A DNA stretch of 64,000 bases from Streptomyces sp. CG4 (GTDB lineage: Bacteria > Actinomycetota > Actinomycetes > Streptomycetales > Streptomycetaceae): positions 3,286,001 to 3,350,000 of the forward strand of contig NZ_CP163525.1 in assembly GCF_041080655.1 (NCBI RefSeq), read 5' to 3'. Position numbers and translations under genes: made by a program. Below the pieces are notes generated by a model. That model saw only the letters and a program-made list of their open reading frames with translations. It was not told the origin of the DNA and ran no database searches. This document shows positions 1 through 8,313 of the stretch, in pieces (position 1 is the stretch's first letter; each line of letters begins with the position of its first letter).

Positions 1-1044
1 GCCGTGATGGCTAATCCCAAGCTCAGTTCGGACCGCCGTAAGAAGGATTTCCCGGTCGTGGTGCCCGGACAGAACGCGGCACTGAACAAGCACGCCCCAT
101 TCATGATCATCCTCGACGGTGCGGACCACTCGGCGGCACGGCGGCCTGTCATCAGTGAATTTTCGGTGCGGCGCGTTGCCTCGATGAAACCGCGGATCCA
201 GGAGATCGTCGACGGATTCATCGACGACATGCTGAAGCTGCCGAAGCCCGTCGACCTGAACCAGGTCTTCTCCCTGCCGGTTCCGTCACTGGTGGTCTCG
301 GAGATCCTCGGCATGCCCTACGAGGGCCACGAGTACTTCATGGAGCTGGCCGAAGTACTGCTGCGCCGCACCACCGATGAACAGGGCCGGATCAACATCT
401 CGATCGAGCTGCGCAAGTACATGGACAAGCTGGTCGAGGAGAAGATCGACAATCCGGGCGACGACCTGCTCAGCCGACAGATCGAACTCCAGCGGCAACA
501 GGGCGGTATCGACCGACCGCAGCTCGCCAGCCTGTGCCTGCTGGTGCTGCTGGCAGGGCACGAGACCACGGCAAACATGATCAATCTCGGCGTGTTCTCG
601 ATGCTGACGAAGCCCCAACTGCTCGCGGAGATCAAGGCGGATCCCTCGATGACCCCGAAGGCCGTCGACGAGCTGCTGCGGTTCTACACGATTCCCGACT
701 TCGGCGCGCACCGGCTGGCGATGGACGACGTCGAGATCGGTGGCGTCCTTATACGCAAGGGCGAGGCCGTCATCGCCTCGACCTTCGCGGCGAACCGCGA
801 CCCCGCGATGTTCGACGATCCGGAGGAACTCGACTTCTCCAGGGACGCGCGGCATCACGTGGCCTTCGGCTACGGGCCGCACCAGTGCCTGGGGCAGAAC
901 CTCGCCCGCATGGAACTGCAGGTCGTGTTCGACACACTGTTCCGGAGGCTGCCGGATCTGCGCCTGGCCGTGCCGGTCGAGGAACTGTGCTTCAAGAGCG
1001 ACGCGCTGGTCTACGGCCTGTACGAACTCCCCGTGACCTGGTGA
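1..1044 (+). CDS. cytochrome P450, 5'-truncated by window edge
   Basis: Haem-thiolate monooxygenase, presumably oxidising the polyketide made by the downstream genes with electrons from the adjacent ferredoxin. Counting from the GTG at base 4, the visible 346 residues contain the I-helix motif AGHETT (184-189), ExxR (E223-R226) and the haem loop FGYGPHQCLG with Cys295. Actinobacterial P450s are about 400 residues, the frame is open to base 1, and the first residues resemble the region after helix B, so roughly 50-60 N-terminal residues lie outside the window and GTG 4 is not the start. The ferredoxin gene follows 11 bases after the stop. Family is certain; substrate is inferred from context only. 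Confidence 0.93.
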   Translation, partial: AVMANPKLSSDRRKKDFPVVVPGQNAALNKHAPFMIILDGADHSAARRPVISEFSVRRVASMKPRIQEIVDGFIDDMLKLPKPVDLNQVFSLPVPSLVVSEILGMPYEGHEYFMELAEVLLRRTTDEQGRINISIELRKYMDKLVEEKIDNPGDDLLSRQIELQRQQGGIDRPQLASLCLLVLLAGHETTANMINLGVFSMLTKPQLLAEIKADPSMTPKAVDELLRFYTIPDFGAHRLAMDDVEIGGVLIRKGEAVIASTFAANRDPAMFDDPEELDFSRDARHHVAFGYGPHQCLGQNLARMELQVVFDTLFRRLPDLRLAVPVEELCFKSDALVYGLYELPVTW

Positions 1045-1055
1045 AAGAGGTGGCC

Positions 1056-1250
1056 ATGAAGGTCGAGAAGAATCACGACCGCTGCATCGGCGCCGGGCAG
1101 TGTGTGCTGACCGAGCCGAGGATGTTTGATCAGGACGACCGAGGCCTGGTCCGCGTCCTGATCGAGCGCCCGCAGGGAGCCGACGAGGCCGCCGCCCACA
1201 AGGCGGCCTTCATCTGCCCCGCGAAGGCTCTGTCCATCACGGAGGAATGA
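1056..1250 (+). CDS. 3Fe-4S ferredoxin
   Basis: Small electron carrier of 64 residues, most likely the redox partner of the P450 immediately upstream. Three cluster cysteines are visible: Cys10 and Cys16 in CIGAGQC, and Cys54 in ICPAKAL. The middle position of a fourth ligand is not Cys, which is the usual 3Fe-4S pattern in Streptomyces P450 ferredoxins. The ATG lies 11 bases after the P450 stop, preceded by the purine-rich AAAGAGG. A strong inverted repeat follows 10 bases after the stop and should end the transcript. No dedicated ferredoxin reductase is visible, so a housekeeping reductase probably supplies electrons. Confidence 0.92.
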   Translation: MKVEKNHDRCIGAGQCVLTEPRMFDQDDRGLVRVLIERPQGADEAAAHKAAFICPAKALSITEE

Positions 1251-1260
1251 TCTCCTGAGG

Positions 1261-1306
1261 AGCCGCGCCGGTCCCCTTCACCGCGGTGAAGGGGACCGGC
1301 GCGGCT
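1261..1306. terminator. perfect 46-base palindrome, bidirectional terminator
   Basis: The two 23-base halves are exact reverse complements, with arms starting AGCCGCGCCGG and a centre of TTCACCGCGGTGAA. It sits between the convergent ferredoxin (stop 1250) and SnoaL-like gene (stop 1319), so it can terminate both transcripts. There is no U-tract, as is common in Streptomyces. Confidence 0.8.
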
Positions 1307-1318
1307 TCGCCCCGTCGG

Positions 1319-1771
1319 TCAGCCGTTGTGCATGCCCTCGTCGTCGCCCGTCGTCCACACGGGTTCGATCTCGATCCGGGACAGCAGCCACGCCCCTTCG
1401 GTCCGCACTGCGGTGAAGGTGTAGCGAGCACCCAGATCGAAATGCCTGCCCGACCCGTCCCGGCTCACATGCACTGCCGTGACGTTCGCGTGGACGGTCG
1501 CGCTGTCGCCCTCTGGTTCGGGGACCACATTCGTCATGGAGTGCATGGTGGCCGCCCAGATCAGGTCGTCGCGCAGCATGCCGGCCAACGCCTCACGGCC
1601 GTCTATCCGGATGTCCGGCGCCAATTTCATGGTCACAGTCGGAACGAATACGGTGGACAGCGCCTCGTAGTCGCGAGTGTCGACGGCACGCGCGAATCGT
1701 GCCACCAGAGCCTGTAGTCGAATAATGTCTTCCATGCGTTTGACCGCAGCGATCGAATCCATCTCATCCAT
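1319..1771 (-). CDS. SnoaL-like / NTF2-fold protein
   Basis: A 150-residue protein with the pattern of the SnoaL-like family (NTF2 cone fold): an N-terminal helix ending in ARAVDTRDYEAL, then alternating strands with VTMKLAP, HSMTNVV, VHANVTAVHV and a closing LSRIEIEPVW. Family members in type II polyketide clusters act as cyclases or hydroxylase-like enzymes, but many are uncharacterised. The gene is transcribed against the rest of the cluster and shares a divergent upstream region with the tandem cyclase gene. Two in-frame ATGs lie at 1771 and 1762 with no clear ribosome binding site to choose between them. A role in tailoring the aromatic polyketide is inference from location. Confidence 0.7.
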   Translation of the reverse strand: MDEMDSIAAVKRMEDIIRLQALVARFARAVDTRDYEALSTVFVPTVTMKLAPDIRIDGREALAGMLRDDLIWAATMHSMTNVVPEPEGDSATVHANVTAVHVSRDGSGRHFDLGARYTFTAVRTEGAWLLSRIEIEPVWTTGDDEGMHNG

Positions 1772-1823
1772 AACTGTGATGATGCGGTGAGAAAGGCGGT
1801 GACGTCTCGGTTTCGGAATCTTC

Positions 1824-1878
1824 TGACGAATCCCTGACGAAGACTTCTCACTGAGTGCAGAGTTCTGTGCAGAGTTCT
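1824..1878 (+). promoter_or_regulatory. direct repeats, SARP-like candidate operator
   Basis: The divergent intergenic region 1772-1986 contains CTGACGAA at 1823-1830 and again at 1834-1841, a period of exactly 11 bases. A related TGACGTC lies at 1800-1806. Further on, GTGCAGAGTTCT occurs twice back to back at 1855-1866 and 1867-1878. SARP regulators bind heptamer direct repeats with 11-base periodicity just upstream of a -10 box, so the first pair is a candidate. I do not see a convincing -10, and no SARP gene is in the window. Confidence 0.35.
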
Positions 1879-1986
1879 GAAGTTGTCCGTATTGAAACCT
1901 GTATCGCGCACCGGAAGACTCTTTCTCATCAGGCTTCCCGAAGACCGATTCGGAATTCAGTGGACTTGCGTTACGGAGAAGGATAT

Positions 1987-2637
1987 ATGCACAGCAGTGT
2001 CATCGTCGCCCGGATCAAACCCGGATCCACTCAGCAGGTCGCCGGCTCCTTTGCAAAGCTGGACGGTAAGACGTCCGGTACCCGGAATCTCCTGCGCCGC
2101 CAGCTCTTCGAGTACAAAGGTGTGTACATCCACCTCCAGGACCACACCGCCGAGAATTCGACCGAGGTCGTGGAACACGGCAGTGACGAGGCTTTCGCCC
2201 CGTTCCTCGACATCCACGACCCGGCAACCCGCACCGCGCCTTCAGACATGATCGCGCGCCGGTTCTACGAATGGCGCGGACAGCCGGTGACCGATCCGCA
2301 CCTGATGTACAGCACCGTGATCGTGGCCCGGCTCGCCCCGGCCGACATCGACACCGTCGCGAAGTTGTTCGCAGACTTCGACACCGGCACCGAACTGCCG
2401 CACACGATGGGCACGCGGCGCCGGCAGCTGTTCGCCCACAAAGGGCTCTACTTCCACATCCAGGACTTCGAGTCCGACAACGGCGGTGAGCTGATCGAGC
2501 GGGCAAAATTGGATCCGCGCTTCGTGAAGATCCAGCAGGACCTGTTGCCGTACATCACCGTTTTCGACCCGGCGACCTGGCGCTCACCTTCCGACGCCAT
2601 GGCGTCGCGCTTCTACACCTGGCAGGTCGCGGCATGA
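1987..2637 (+). CDS. tandem TcmI-type polyketide cyclase (SchA/CurD-like)
   Basis: Predicted second- or later-ring cyclase of the type II polyketide pathway, 216 residues made of two TcmI-like alpha/beta-barrel halves. The C-terminal half (from about residue 106) has the TcmI signature [20 protein letters not shown] and ends in SRFYTW. The N-terminal half repeats it in a shortened form ([15 protein letters not shown], then RRFYEW). TcmI itself is a single domain of about 105 residues, so this is an internal duplication. The ATG at 1987 follows GGAGAAGG; an upstream in-frame start at 1855 has no such site. The stop overlaps the KS-alpha start (ATGA), which implies translational coupling. Confidence 0.8.
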   Translation: MHSSVIVARIKPGSTQQVAGSFAKLDGKTSGTRNLLRRQLFEYKGVYIHLQDHTAENSTEVVEHGSDEAFAPFLDIHDPATRTAPSDMIARRFYEWRGQPVTDPHLMYSTVIVARLAPADIDTVAKLFADFDTGTELPHTMGTRRRQLFAHKGLYFHIQDFESDNGGELIERAKLDPRFVKIQQDLLPYITVFDPATWRSPSDAMASRFYTWQVAA

Positions 2638-3905
2638 GCGAGCGTCGCGTGGTCGTCACGGGGATGGAGGTGCTGGCCCCTGGCGGTGTGGGCACCGACA
2701 ACTTCTGGTCCCTGCTGAGCGAAGGCCGCACGGCCACCCGGAGTATCACCTTCTTCGACCCCACACAGTTCCGCTCGCGCGTGGCCGCGGAGATCGACTT
2801 CGATCCCTACGCGCACGGCCTGACCCCGCACGAGGTACGGCGCATGGACCGGGCTGCACAGTTCGCGGTGGTCGCGGCGCGCGGTGCCGTCGCCGACAGC
2901 GGTCTTGAGACGGATGCGCTGGACCCGTACCGGATCGGTGTCACCATCGGGAGCGCGGTGGGCGCCACCATGAGCCTCGACGAGGACTACCGCGTCGTCA
3001 GCGACGGCGGGCGGCTGGATCTGGTGGATCACACTTACGCCGACCCCTTCTTCTACAACTACTTCGTGCCGAGTTCCTTCGCCGCGGAGGTCGCCCGCGC
3101 CGTGGGTGCTCAGGGGCCGAGCAGTGTGGTGTCGGCCGGGTGCACGTCTGGGCTCGACTCCGTCGGGTACGCCGTGGAACTCATCAGGGAGGGCGCGGCG
3201 GACGTCATGGTCGCCGGGGCCACCGACGCGCCGATCTCGCCGATCACGATGGCTTGCTTCGACGCGATCAAGGCGACCACGCCTCGCTTCGACGAGCCGG
3301 AGCACGCCTCCCGGCCGTTCGACAGCACCCGCAACGGCTTCGTGCTGGGTGAAGGCGCGGCGGTGTTCGTCCTGGAGGAACTGGACAGCGCACAGCGGCG
3401 CGGCGCGCGCATCTACGCCGAGATCGCGGGATACGCGACGCGCAGCAACGCCTACCACATGACGGGGTTGCGCCCCGACGGCGCCGAAATGTCCGAGGCG
3501 ATCACGGTCGCGCTGGACGAGGCACGGATGAACCCCACAGCGATCGACTACATCAACGCGCACGGCTCGGGCACCAAGCAGAACGACCGGCACGAGACCG
3601 CCGCCTTCAAACGAAGCCTCGGCGACCACGCGTACCGCACCCCCGTGAGTTCCATCAAGTCCATGGTCGGGCACTCGCTGGGAGCGATCGGTTCGATCGA
3701 GATCGCGGCGTCCGTACTGGCGATCCGGCACAACGTCGTCCCGCCGACGGCGAACCTGCACACACCCGACCCCGAGTGCGACCTCGACTACGTCCCCCTG
3801 ACGGCACGCGACCAGATCGTCGACACGGTGCTCACGGTCGGCAGCGGCTTCGGCGGATTCCAGAGCGCGATGGTGTTGGCCCAACCGGAAAGGAACGCGG
3901 CATGA
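2634..3905 (+). CDS. type II PKS ketosynthase alpha (KS-alpha)
   Basis: Condensing subunit of the minimal type II polyketide synthase, 423 residues, the normal family length. The active-site Cys170 lies in [11 protein letters not shown]. The other catalytic residues are His310 (NAHGSGT), Lys342 (SSIKSM) and His347 (MVGHSLG), with the end motif [15 protein letters not shown]. Long stretches resemble actinorhodin-type KS ([20 protein letters not shown]), more so than spore-pigment KS as I remember them. It overlaps both neighbours by 4 bases (ATGA), keeping KS-alpha and the chain-length factor stoichiometric. Substrates are ACP-bound malonyl units. Confidence 0.97.
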   Translation: MSERRVVVTGMEVLAPGGVGTDNFWSLLSEGRTATRSITFFDPTQFRSRVAAEIDFDPYAHGLTPHEVRRMDRAAQFAVVAARGAVADSGLETDALDPYRIGVTIGSAVGATMSLDEDYRVVSDGGRLDLVDHTYADPFFYNYFVPSSFAAEVARAVGAQGPSSVVSAGCTSGLDSVGYAVELIREGAADVMVAGATDAPISPITMACFDAIKATTPRFDEPEHASRPFDSTRNGFVLGEGAAVFVLEELDSAQRRGARIYAEIAGYATRSNAYHMTGLRPDGAEMSEAITVALDEARMNPTAIDYINAHGSGTKQNDRHETAAFKRSLGDHAYRTPVSSIKSMVGHSLGAIGSIEIAASVLAIRHNVVPPTANLHTPDPECDLDYVPLTARDQIVDTVLTVGSGFGGFQSAMVLAQPERNAA

Positions 3906-5095
3906 CCGCCTCAGTGGTGGTGACCGGCCTGGGGATCACCGCCCCCAACGGCCTCGGCACAAAGGACTACTGGAGTGCGACCCGCGTAGGCAAGAGCGGC
4001 ATCGGCCCGCTCTCCCGCTTCGAAGCGGCACCGTACCCTGCGAAGCTCGCCGGCGAGATCAACGGTTTCGCGGCGGCAGAGCATCTGCCCAGCCGCCTGA
4101 TGCCGCAGACCGACCAGGTCACCCGGCTCTCGCTGGTCGCGGCGGACTGGGCACTCGCCGATGCCGGGGTCAGCCCAGCGGACCTGCCGGCCTTCGACAT
4201 GGGCGTCATCACGGCCAGCTCGGCCGGCGGCTTCGAGTTCAGCCAGAACGAACTGAAGAGCCTGTGGAACAAGGGCAGCGAGTACGTGAGCGCGTACCAG
4301 TCGTTCGCCTGGTTCTACGCGGTCAACACCGGCCAGATCTCCATCCGCAACGGCATGAAGGGCCCCAGCGGTGTCGTCGTCACCGACCACGCCGGCGGCC
4401 TGGACGCGGTGGCGCAGGCCAGGCGCCAGATCCGCAAGGGCACCTCGCTCGTGGTCGCCGGAGCCGTCGATGCCCTGTTGTGCTCGTGGGGCTGGGTGGG
4501 ACTGCACACCAGCGGCCGGCTGAGCACGGTGAACGAACCCAGCTGCGCCTACCTGCCCTTCGACGACCGGGCAGCCGGTCATGTGCCGGGCGAAGGTGGT
4601 GCGCTGCTCATACTGGAGGCCGTCGATGCCGCCCGCGCCCGCGGGGCCAAGGTGTACGGCGAGATCGCCGGATACGCCGCCACCTTCGACGGTCGCGAGC
4701 CGGGGCTGCGCAAGGCGGTGGAGCTGGCCCTCGCGGACGCCGGTCTGGCGCCTTCGGACGTGGACGTGGTCTTCGCGGACGCCGCGGCCGAGCCCGAACT
4801 CGACCGGATCGAAGCGGAGACGCTGGTCGACGTGTTCGGTCACCGAGGTGTCCCGGTCACGGCGCCCAAGACGATGACGGGCCGCCTGTACGCCGGCGCG
4901 GCCGCCCTGGACCTCGCCACCGCCTTCCTCTCCATGGAGGAAGGACTGATACCTCCGACCGTCCACACGGAGCCCGCCGAGCGGTACGGCCTTGACCTGG
5001 TCAGCGCGCAGGCGCGGGCAGCCGATGTCCGTGCAGCGCTGGTTCTGGCCCGCGGCCACGGCGGTTTCAACTCGGCGATGGTCGTACGTTCCTGA
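3902..5095 (+). CDS. type II PKS chain-length factor (KS-beta)
   Basis: Partner of KS-alpha that sets polyketide chain length, 397 residues. It has the thiolase-fold layout of a ketosynthase but no nucleophilic cysteine: the position aligned with KS Cys170 falls in [16 protein letters not shown]. Most chain-length factors carry Gln at this spot (EQAGGLD), the residue linked to malonyl-ACP decarboxylation; here it is His163. The catalytic histidines of the KS are also absent. The start ATG overlaps the KS-alpha stop. A large in-frame extension upstream to 3776 only shadows KS-alpha. The chain length cannot be read from sequence alone. Confidence 0.96.
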   Translation: MTASVVVTGLGITAPNGLGTKDYWSATRVGKSGIGPLSRFEAAPYPAKLAGEINGFAAAEHLPSRLMPQTDQVTRLSLVAADWALADAGVSPADLPAFDMGVITASSAGGFEFSQNELKSLWNKGSEYVSAYQSFAWFYAVNTGQISIRNGMKGPSGVVVTDHAGGLDAVAQARRQIRKGTSLVVAGAVDALLCSWGWVGLHTSGRLSTVNEPSCAYLPFDDRAAGHVPGEGGALLILEAVDAARARGAKVYGEIAGYAATFDGREPGLRKAVELALADAGLAPSDVDVVFADAAAEPELDRIEAETLVDVFGHRGVPVTAPKTMTGRLYAGAAALDLATAFLSMEEGLIPPTVHTEPAERYGLDLVSAQARAADVRAALVLARGHGGFNSAMVVRS

Positions 5096-5135
5096 ACCCC
5101 CGATCCACACCCTGTCAATGAAAGGCAGAACCCTC

Positions 5136-5402
5136 ATGTCCCAGACCACGTTCACCCTCGACGACCTCAAGCGCATCCTCCTCGAAGGCTCCGGCGCCCC
5201 CGAGGGCGGAGGGTTCGAAGCGGACGTCCTCGACACCGAGTTCAGCGACATTGGCTACGACTCGCTCGCACTGCTGGAGACGGCCAGCCGGATCGAGCGG
5301 GAGTACGGGACCGACCTCGACGAGTCCGTCATCGGCGACGCCACGACACCGCGCGCCTTCATCGACGCCGTCAACAACCACCTCGCCGTACCGGCCGCCT
5401 GA
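5136..5402 (+). CDS. type II PKS acyl carrier protein
   Basis: Carrier of the growing poly-beta-ketone chain, 88 residues. The 4'-phosphopantetheine attachment site is Ser43 in the motif DIGYDSLALLE, followed by acidic helix III residues (TDLDESV) typical of KS-interacting ACPs. An in-frame ATG lies at 5118, but AAAGGC sits 10 bases upstream of the ATG at 5136, so that start is preferred. It lies between the chain-length factor and ketoreductase, with a 16-base gap to the latter. It should be activated by the phosphopantetheinyl transferase encoded at 8310-9191. Confidence 0.95.
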   Translation: MSQTTFTLDDLKRILLEGSGAPEGGGFEADVLDTEFSDIGYDSLALLETASRIEREYGTDLDESVIGDATTPRAFIDAVNNHLAVPAA

Positions 5403-5418
5403 AGGGAAACAGGAAGAG

Positions 5419-6204
5419 ATGACACAGCGAGAGCAGCGCGTCGCCCTGGTGACCGGCGCGACGAGCGGGATCGGCCTGGCCGTGGCACGGCTGCTGGCCG
5501 CACAGGGCCACCGTGTGTTCATCGGTTCACGTACCGAGGACAAGGTACTGACCACCGTCAAGCTGCTTCAGGAGGAGCAGCTGGAGGTGGACGGTGCGGT
5601 CCTGGACGTGCGCTCGGTGGACTCGATGCGTGGCTACGTCAGGGCCGCGGTCGATCGGTTCGGGACGGTGGACGTGCTCGTCAACAACGCGGGCATCAGT
5701 GGAGGTGGGGTGACCGCCGACATCACCGACGAATTGTGGGACGACATCATCGACACCAACCTCAACAGCGTGTTCCGGCTGACCCGGGAAGTCCTCACCA
5801 CGGGGGGACTGCGTGAAAGGAACTGGGGCCGCATCGTCAACATCGCCTCCACCGCCGGCAAGCAGGGAGTGGTGCTCGGCGCCCCGTACTCGGCCTCCAA
5901 GCACGGCGTCGTCGGTTTCACCAAGGCGCTGGGCAACGAGCTGGCTCCCACCGGCATCACCGTCAACGCCGTCTGCCCTGGGTACGTCGAGACGCCGATG
6001 GCCGAGCGCGTACGACAGAACTACGCCCGGCTGTCGGGATCGTCGGAGACCGCGATTCTGGAAAAGTTCCAGGCCAAGATCCCGCTGGGCCGCTACTCGA
6101 CCCCCGAGGAAGTGGCCGGTCTGGTTGGCTATCTGGCCTCCGACACGGCGGCGTCCATCACCTCCCAGGCCCTGAACGTCTGCGGTGGCCTCGGCAACTT
6201 CTGA
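5419..6204 (+). CDS. polyketide ketoreductase (ActIII type, SDR)
   Basis: NADPH-dependent short-chain dehydrogenase that reduces one carbonyl of the nascent polyketide, usually C9 in this family. The length of 261 residues equals that of actinorhodin ActIII. The cofactor motif TGATSGIG spans residues 12-19, NNAG 89-92, and the catalytic Ser144, Tyr157 and Lys161 are in place (STAGKQG, PYSASKHG). The C-terminal CPGYVETPMAERVR also fits ActIII-like enzymes. The start has a good site (AGGAAGAG) 1 base upstream of the ATG region. Its presence makes the product a reduced aromatic polyketide and argues against a simple whiE-type pigment. Confidence 0.95.
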   Translation: MTQREQRVALVTGATSGIGLAVARLLAAQGHRVFIGSRTEDKVLTTVKLLQEEQLEVDGAVLDVRSVDSMRGYVRAAVDRFGTVDVLVNNAGISGGGVTADITDELWDDIIDTNLNSVFRLTREVLTTGGLRERNWGRIVNIASTAGKQGVVLGAPYSASKHGVVGFTKALGNELAPTGITVNAVCPGYVETPMAERVRQNYARLSGSSETAILEKFQAKIPLGRYSTPEEVAGLVGYLASDTAASITSQALNVCGGLGNF

Positions 6205-6237
6205 CCGCACCGCGCCCGTCCCCATCCGAGGAGCCCC

Positions 6238-7188
6238 ATGCCGTCCGAACTGCGCACGTCCGAACACGAGATCAAGATCGCGGCGCCCGCCGCGGACATC
6301 TACCGGCTGCTGGCACAGGCGGAGAACTGGCCCCAGCTGTTTCCGCCGAACATCCACGTCGACCATGTGGAGCGTGGTCAGCGCGAGGAACGTATCCGTA
6401 TCTGGGCGACGGCCGGCGACACCGTCAAGAACTGGACCTCGCGGCGCACTCTGAACCCGGAAGCGTTACGTATCGCCTTCCGCCAGGAAATCAGTTCGCC
6501 CCCCGTCGCCGCAATGGGGGGGACCTGGCAGATCGAGGATCTGCCGTCCGGAGAGGCACTGGTGCGCCTCGGCCACGACTTCCGGGCCACCGACGAGAGC
6601 AGTCTGGCCTGGCTCGAAGAGATCGTGGACCGTAACTCCCGTGCCGAGCTGGAGTCCCTCAAGGCACTCGCCGAGTCGAAGGAGGCGACTGACGAACTGA
6701 CGTGCTCCTTCGAGGACACGGTGCAGGTCATGGGCGAAGCCCAGGATGTCTACGACTTCATCTACGAAGCGAACCTGTGGACCGACCGGCTGCCCCATGT
6801 GGTCACGGTGCGCCTCGACCAGCCTGCGCCGGGGCTCCAGGCCTTGGAGATGGAGACGTTGTCCAAGGACGGCAGCACACACACCACGAAGTCGTACCGC
6901 GTGGGACTCGCACCCCATCGGATCGTCTACAAGCAGATCACACTGCCGGCGCTGATCACCTTGCACACGGGTCGCTGGACCTTCACGCCGACCGACGACG
7001 GAGTCGAGGCGTCCTCGCAGCACACTTTCACGGTCAACACAGCCGCCATCACGAAGGTGTTGGGAGAGCAGTCGACCGTGCAGGACGCGATCGAGTACGT
7101 GCGCGCCGCGCTCAGCACCAACAGCATGACGACGCTCACCCTCGCCAAGGCACACGCGGAAGGTCTCGCCAGGGCAGGCCGGCCATGA
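6238..7188 (+). CDS. didomain aromatase/cyclase (ActVII type)
   Basis: Shapes and aromatises the first ring of the reduced polyketide, normally through C7-C12 closure. The 316 residues hold two START/Bet v1-like halves: residues about 7-150 (HEIKIAAPAADIYRLLAQAENWPQLFPP) and about 160-300 (FEDTVQVMGEAQDVYDFIY ... LWTDRLPHV). Didomain forms typically partner a C9 ketoreductase, which matches the gene immediately upstream; unreduced pathways use monodomain enzymes. The 33-base gap before the ATG carries GAGGAG. The stop overlaps the hydrolase start (ATGA). Confidence 0.92.
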   Translation: MPSELRTSEHEIKIAAPAADIYRLLAQAENWPQLFPPNIHVDHVERGQREERIRIWATAGDTVKNWTSRRTLNPEALRIAFRQEISSPPVAAMGGTWQIEDLPSGEALVRLGHDFRATDESSLAWLEEIVDRNSRAELESLKALAESKEATDELTCSFEDTVQVMGEAQDVYDFIYEANLWTDRLPHVVTVRLDQPAPGLQALEMETLSKDGSTHTTKSYRVGLAPHRIVYKQITLPALITLHTGRWTFTPTDDGVEASSQHTFTVNTAAITKVLGEQSTVQDAIEYVRAALSTNSMTTLTLAKAHAEGLARAGRP

Positions 7189-8084
7189 CAACGGCACCCC
7201 CCGCCCCGCCTCCGGAACGGGTGGTCGACCAACGGCACATCACCCTGGACGCGGACGGCATCACGTTGTCCGCCCGCCTCGCCCAGCCGGTACACGTCCC
7301 GCCGAGGGCGACGATCGTCGCCCTGCACGGGGCCGGGATGAGCTCGGCGTACTTCGACGGACCGGCCCACCCGGAGACTTCGCTGTTGGCGGTCGCCGCA
7401 AAACTGGGCTTCGCGGTTGTGGCCGTCGACCGGCCCGGATACGGGGCCTCGGCCGAGCAACTCCCTTACGGGCAAGGGATCGTGGAGCAGGCCGCCACCT
7501 TGACCGTGGCGTTGCGCAGCCTGTCGGCGCACTGCGAGGCAGGCGCGGGGATCTTCCTCATGGCCCACTCCTTCGGAAGCAAGCCCGCGCTGCTGATGGC
7601 GGCGGACGGTACGGTTCCCGGGCTGTTTGGCCTCGACGTGTCCGGTTGCGGTGACGAATATGTGGTCTCGCCCTCCGCGCCGGGTACGCGGGCCGGGAGC
7701 TGGAAGCTCAACTGGGGGCCCCTGAGGCTGTATCCGCCGGGAACATTCCAGTCCAGCATTGGTATTGTCGCGCCGGCGCCGCGGCATGAACTCGACGACG
7801 TCGCGCACTGGCCCGATGTGTTCGCCGCGCTGGCGGGCCGTATCCGCGTTCCCGTCCGGTTCACCTTCGCCGAACACGAGGCATGGTGGCGCCGGGACCA
7901 GTCGGCACTCGCCCGGCTGCGTAACCGACTGGGAGCGGCGCCCCGGGTGCTGATCGACCACCAGCCCGACGCGGGCCACAACATCAGCCTCGGCTGGACG
8001 GCCCGGGCCTACCACCTGCGGGTCCTCGGCTTCGCGGAGGAGTGCCTGCGTCAGCAGGCGACCGGGAGGGGGCAGCGGAGATGA
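7185..8084 (+). CDS. alpha/beta hydrolase
   Basis: A 299-residue alpha/beta-hydrolase-fold protein with the oxyanion segment LHGAG (residues 47-51), nucleophile elbow AHSFG (Ser129, with Ala in place of the first Gly), an acid-region strand FTFAEHE and the catalytic histidine in DAGHNIS. Residues about 175-215 form a cap with several prolines. Similar hydrolases occur in aromatic polyketide clusters and may release or rearrange the chain, or act on lactones; the sequence does not show which. Translation is coupled to the aromatase by an ATGA overlap. The start ATG at 7185 was chosen because the longer frame upstream only shadows the aromatase. Confidence 0.8.
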   Translation: MTTAPPAPPPERVVDQRHITLDADGITLSARLAQPVHVPPRATIVALHGAGMSSAYFDGPAHPETSLLAVAAKLGFAVVAVDRPGYGASAEQLPYGQGIVEQAATLTVALRSLSAHCEAGAGIFLMAHSFGSKPALLMAADGTVPGLFGLDVSGCGDEYVVSPSAPGTRAGSWKLNWGPLRLYPPGTFQSSIGIVAPAPRHELDDVAHWPDVFAALAGRIRVPVRFTFAEHEAWWRRDQSALARLRNRLGAAPRVLIDHQPDAGHNISLGWTARAYHLRVLGFAEECLRQQATGRGQRR

Positions 8085-8128
8085 CCGGGAACCGGTACGA
8101 GGTCAGTTGGCAGCAGGGAGAACGCTGA
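8081..8128 (+). other. 15-codon reading frame linking hydrolase and next gene
   Basis: An ATG overlaps the hydrolase stop (ATGA at 8081-8084) and opens a frame of 15 codons (MTGNRYEVSWQQGER). Its TGA overlaps the next gene's ATG by one base (TGATG). This could keep ribosomes coupled, or be the remnant of a lost gene. No function can be assigned, and chance is a real possibility. Confidence 0.2.
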
Positions 8129-8313
8129 TGGCTTGCGCGGCGAGCACACCCCCGCCGTTCGTTGCGGACGCGGAACACCCTTTGGTCGCGGCACTGAGCA
8201 TCTTCGTCCCCGGCATCAACGGCGCACCCGGGAGTGCGGAGCGTGAGACGGAGGACGACGCGGACCTCTGTGAAGCGGTGGCTCGGCACTTCACCCGACG
8301 GGGGGCGGCATGA
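8128..8313 (+). CDS. small protein of unknown function
   Basis: A 61-residue protein whose ATG at 8128 is preceded by AGGGAG at a good distance; an earlier TTG at 8107 is less likely. The sequence starts MACAASTPPPFVAD and ends in an acidic helix and a basic tail (DDADLCEAVARHFTRRGAA). I see no signal peptide, membrane segment or known motif. The coding frame is bracketed by one-base (TGATG) and four-base (ATGA) overlaps with its neighbours, which supports real translation as part of the polyketide operon. It is not recognised as any named family. Confidence 0.6.
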   Translation: MACAASTPPPFVADAEHPLVAALSIFVPGINGAPGSAERETEDDADLCEAVARHFTRRGAA

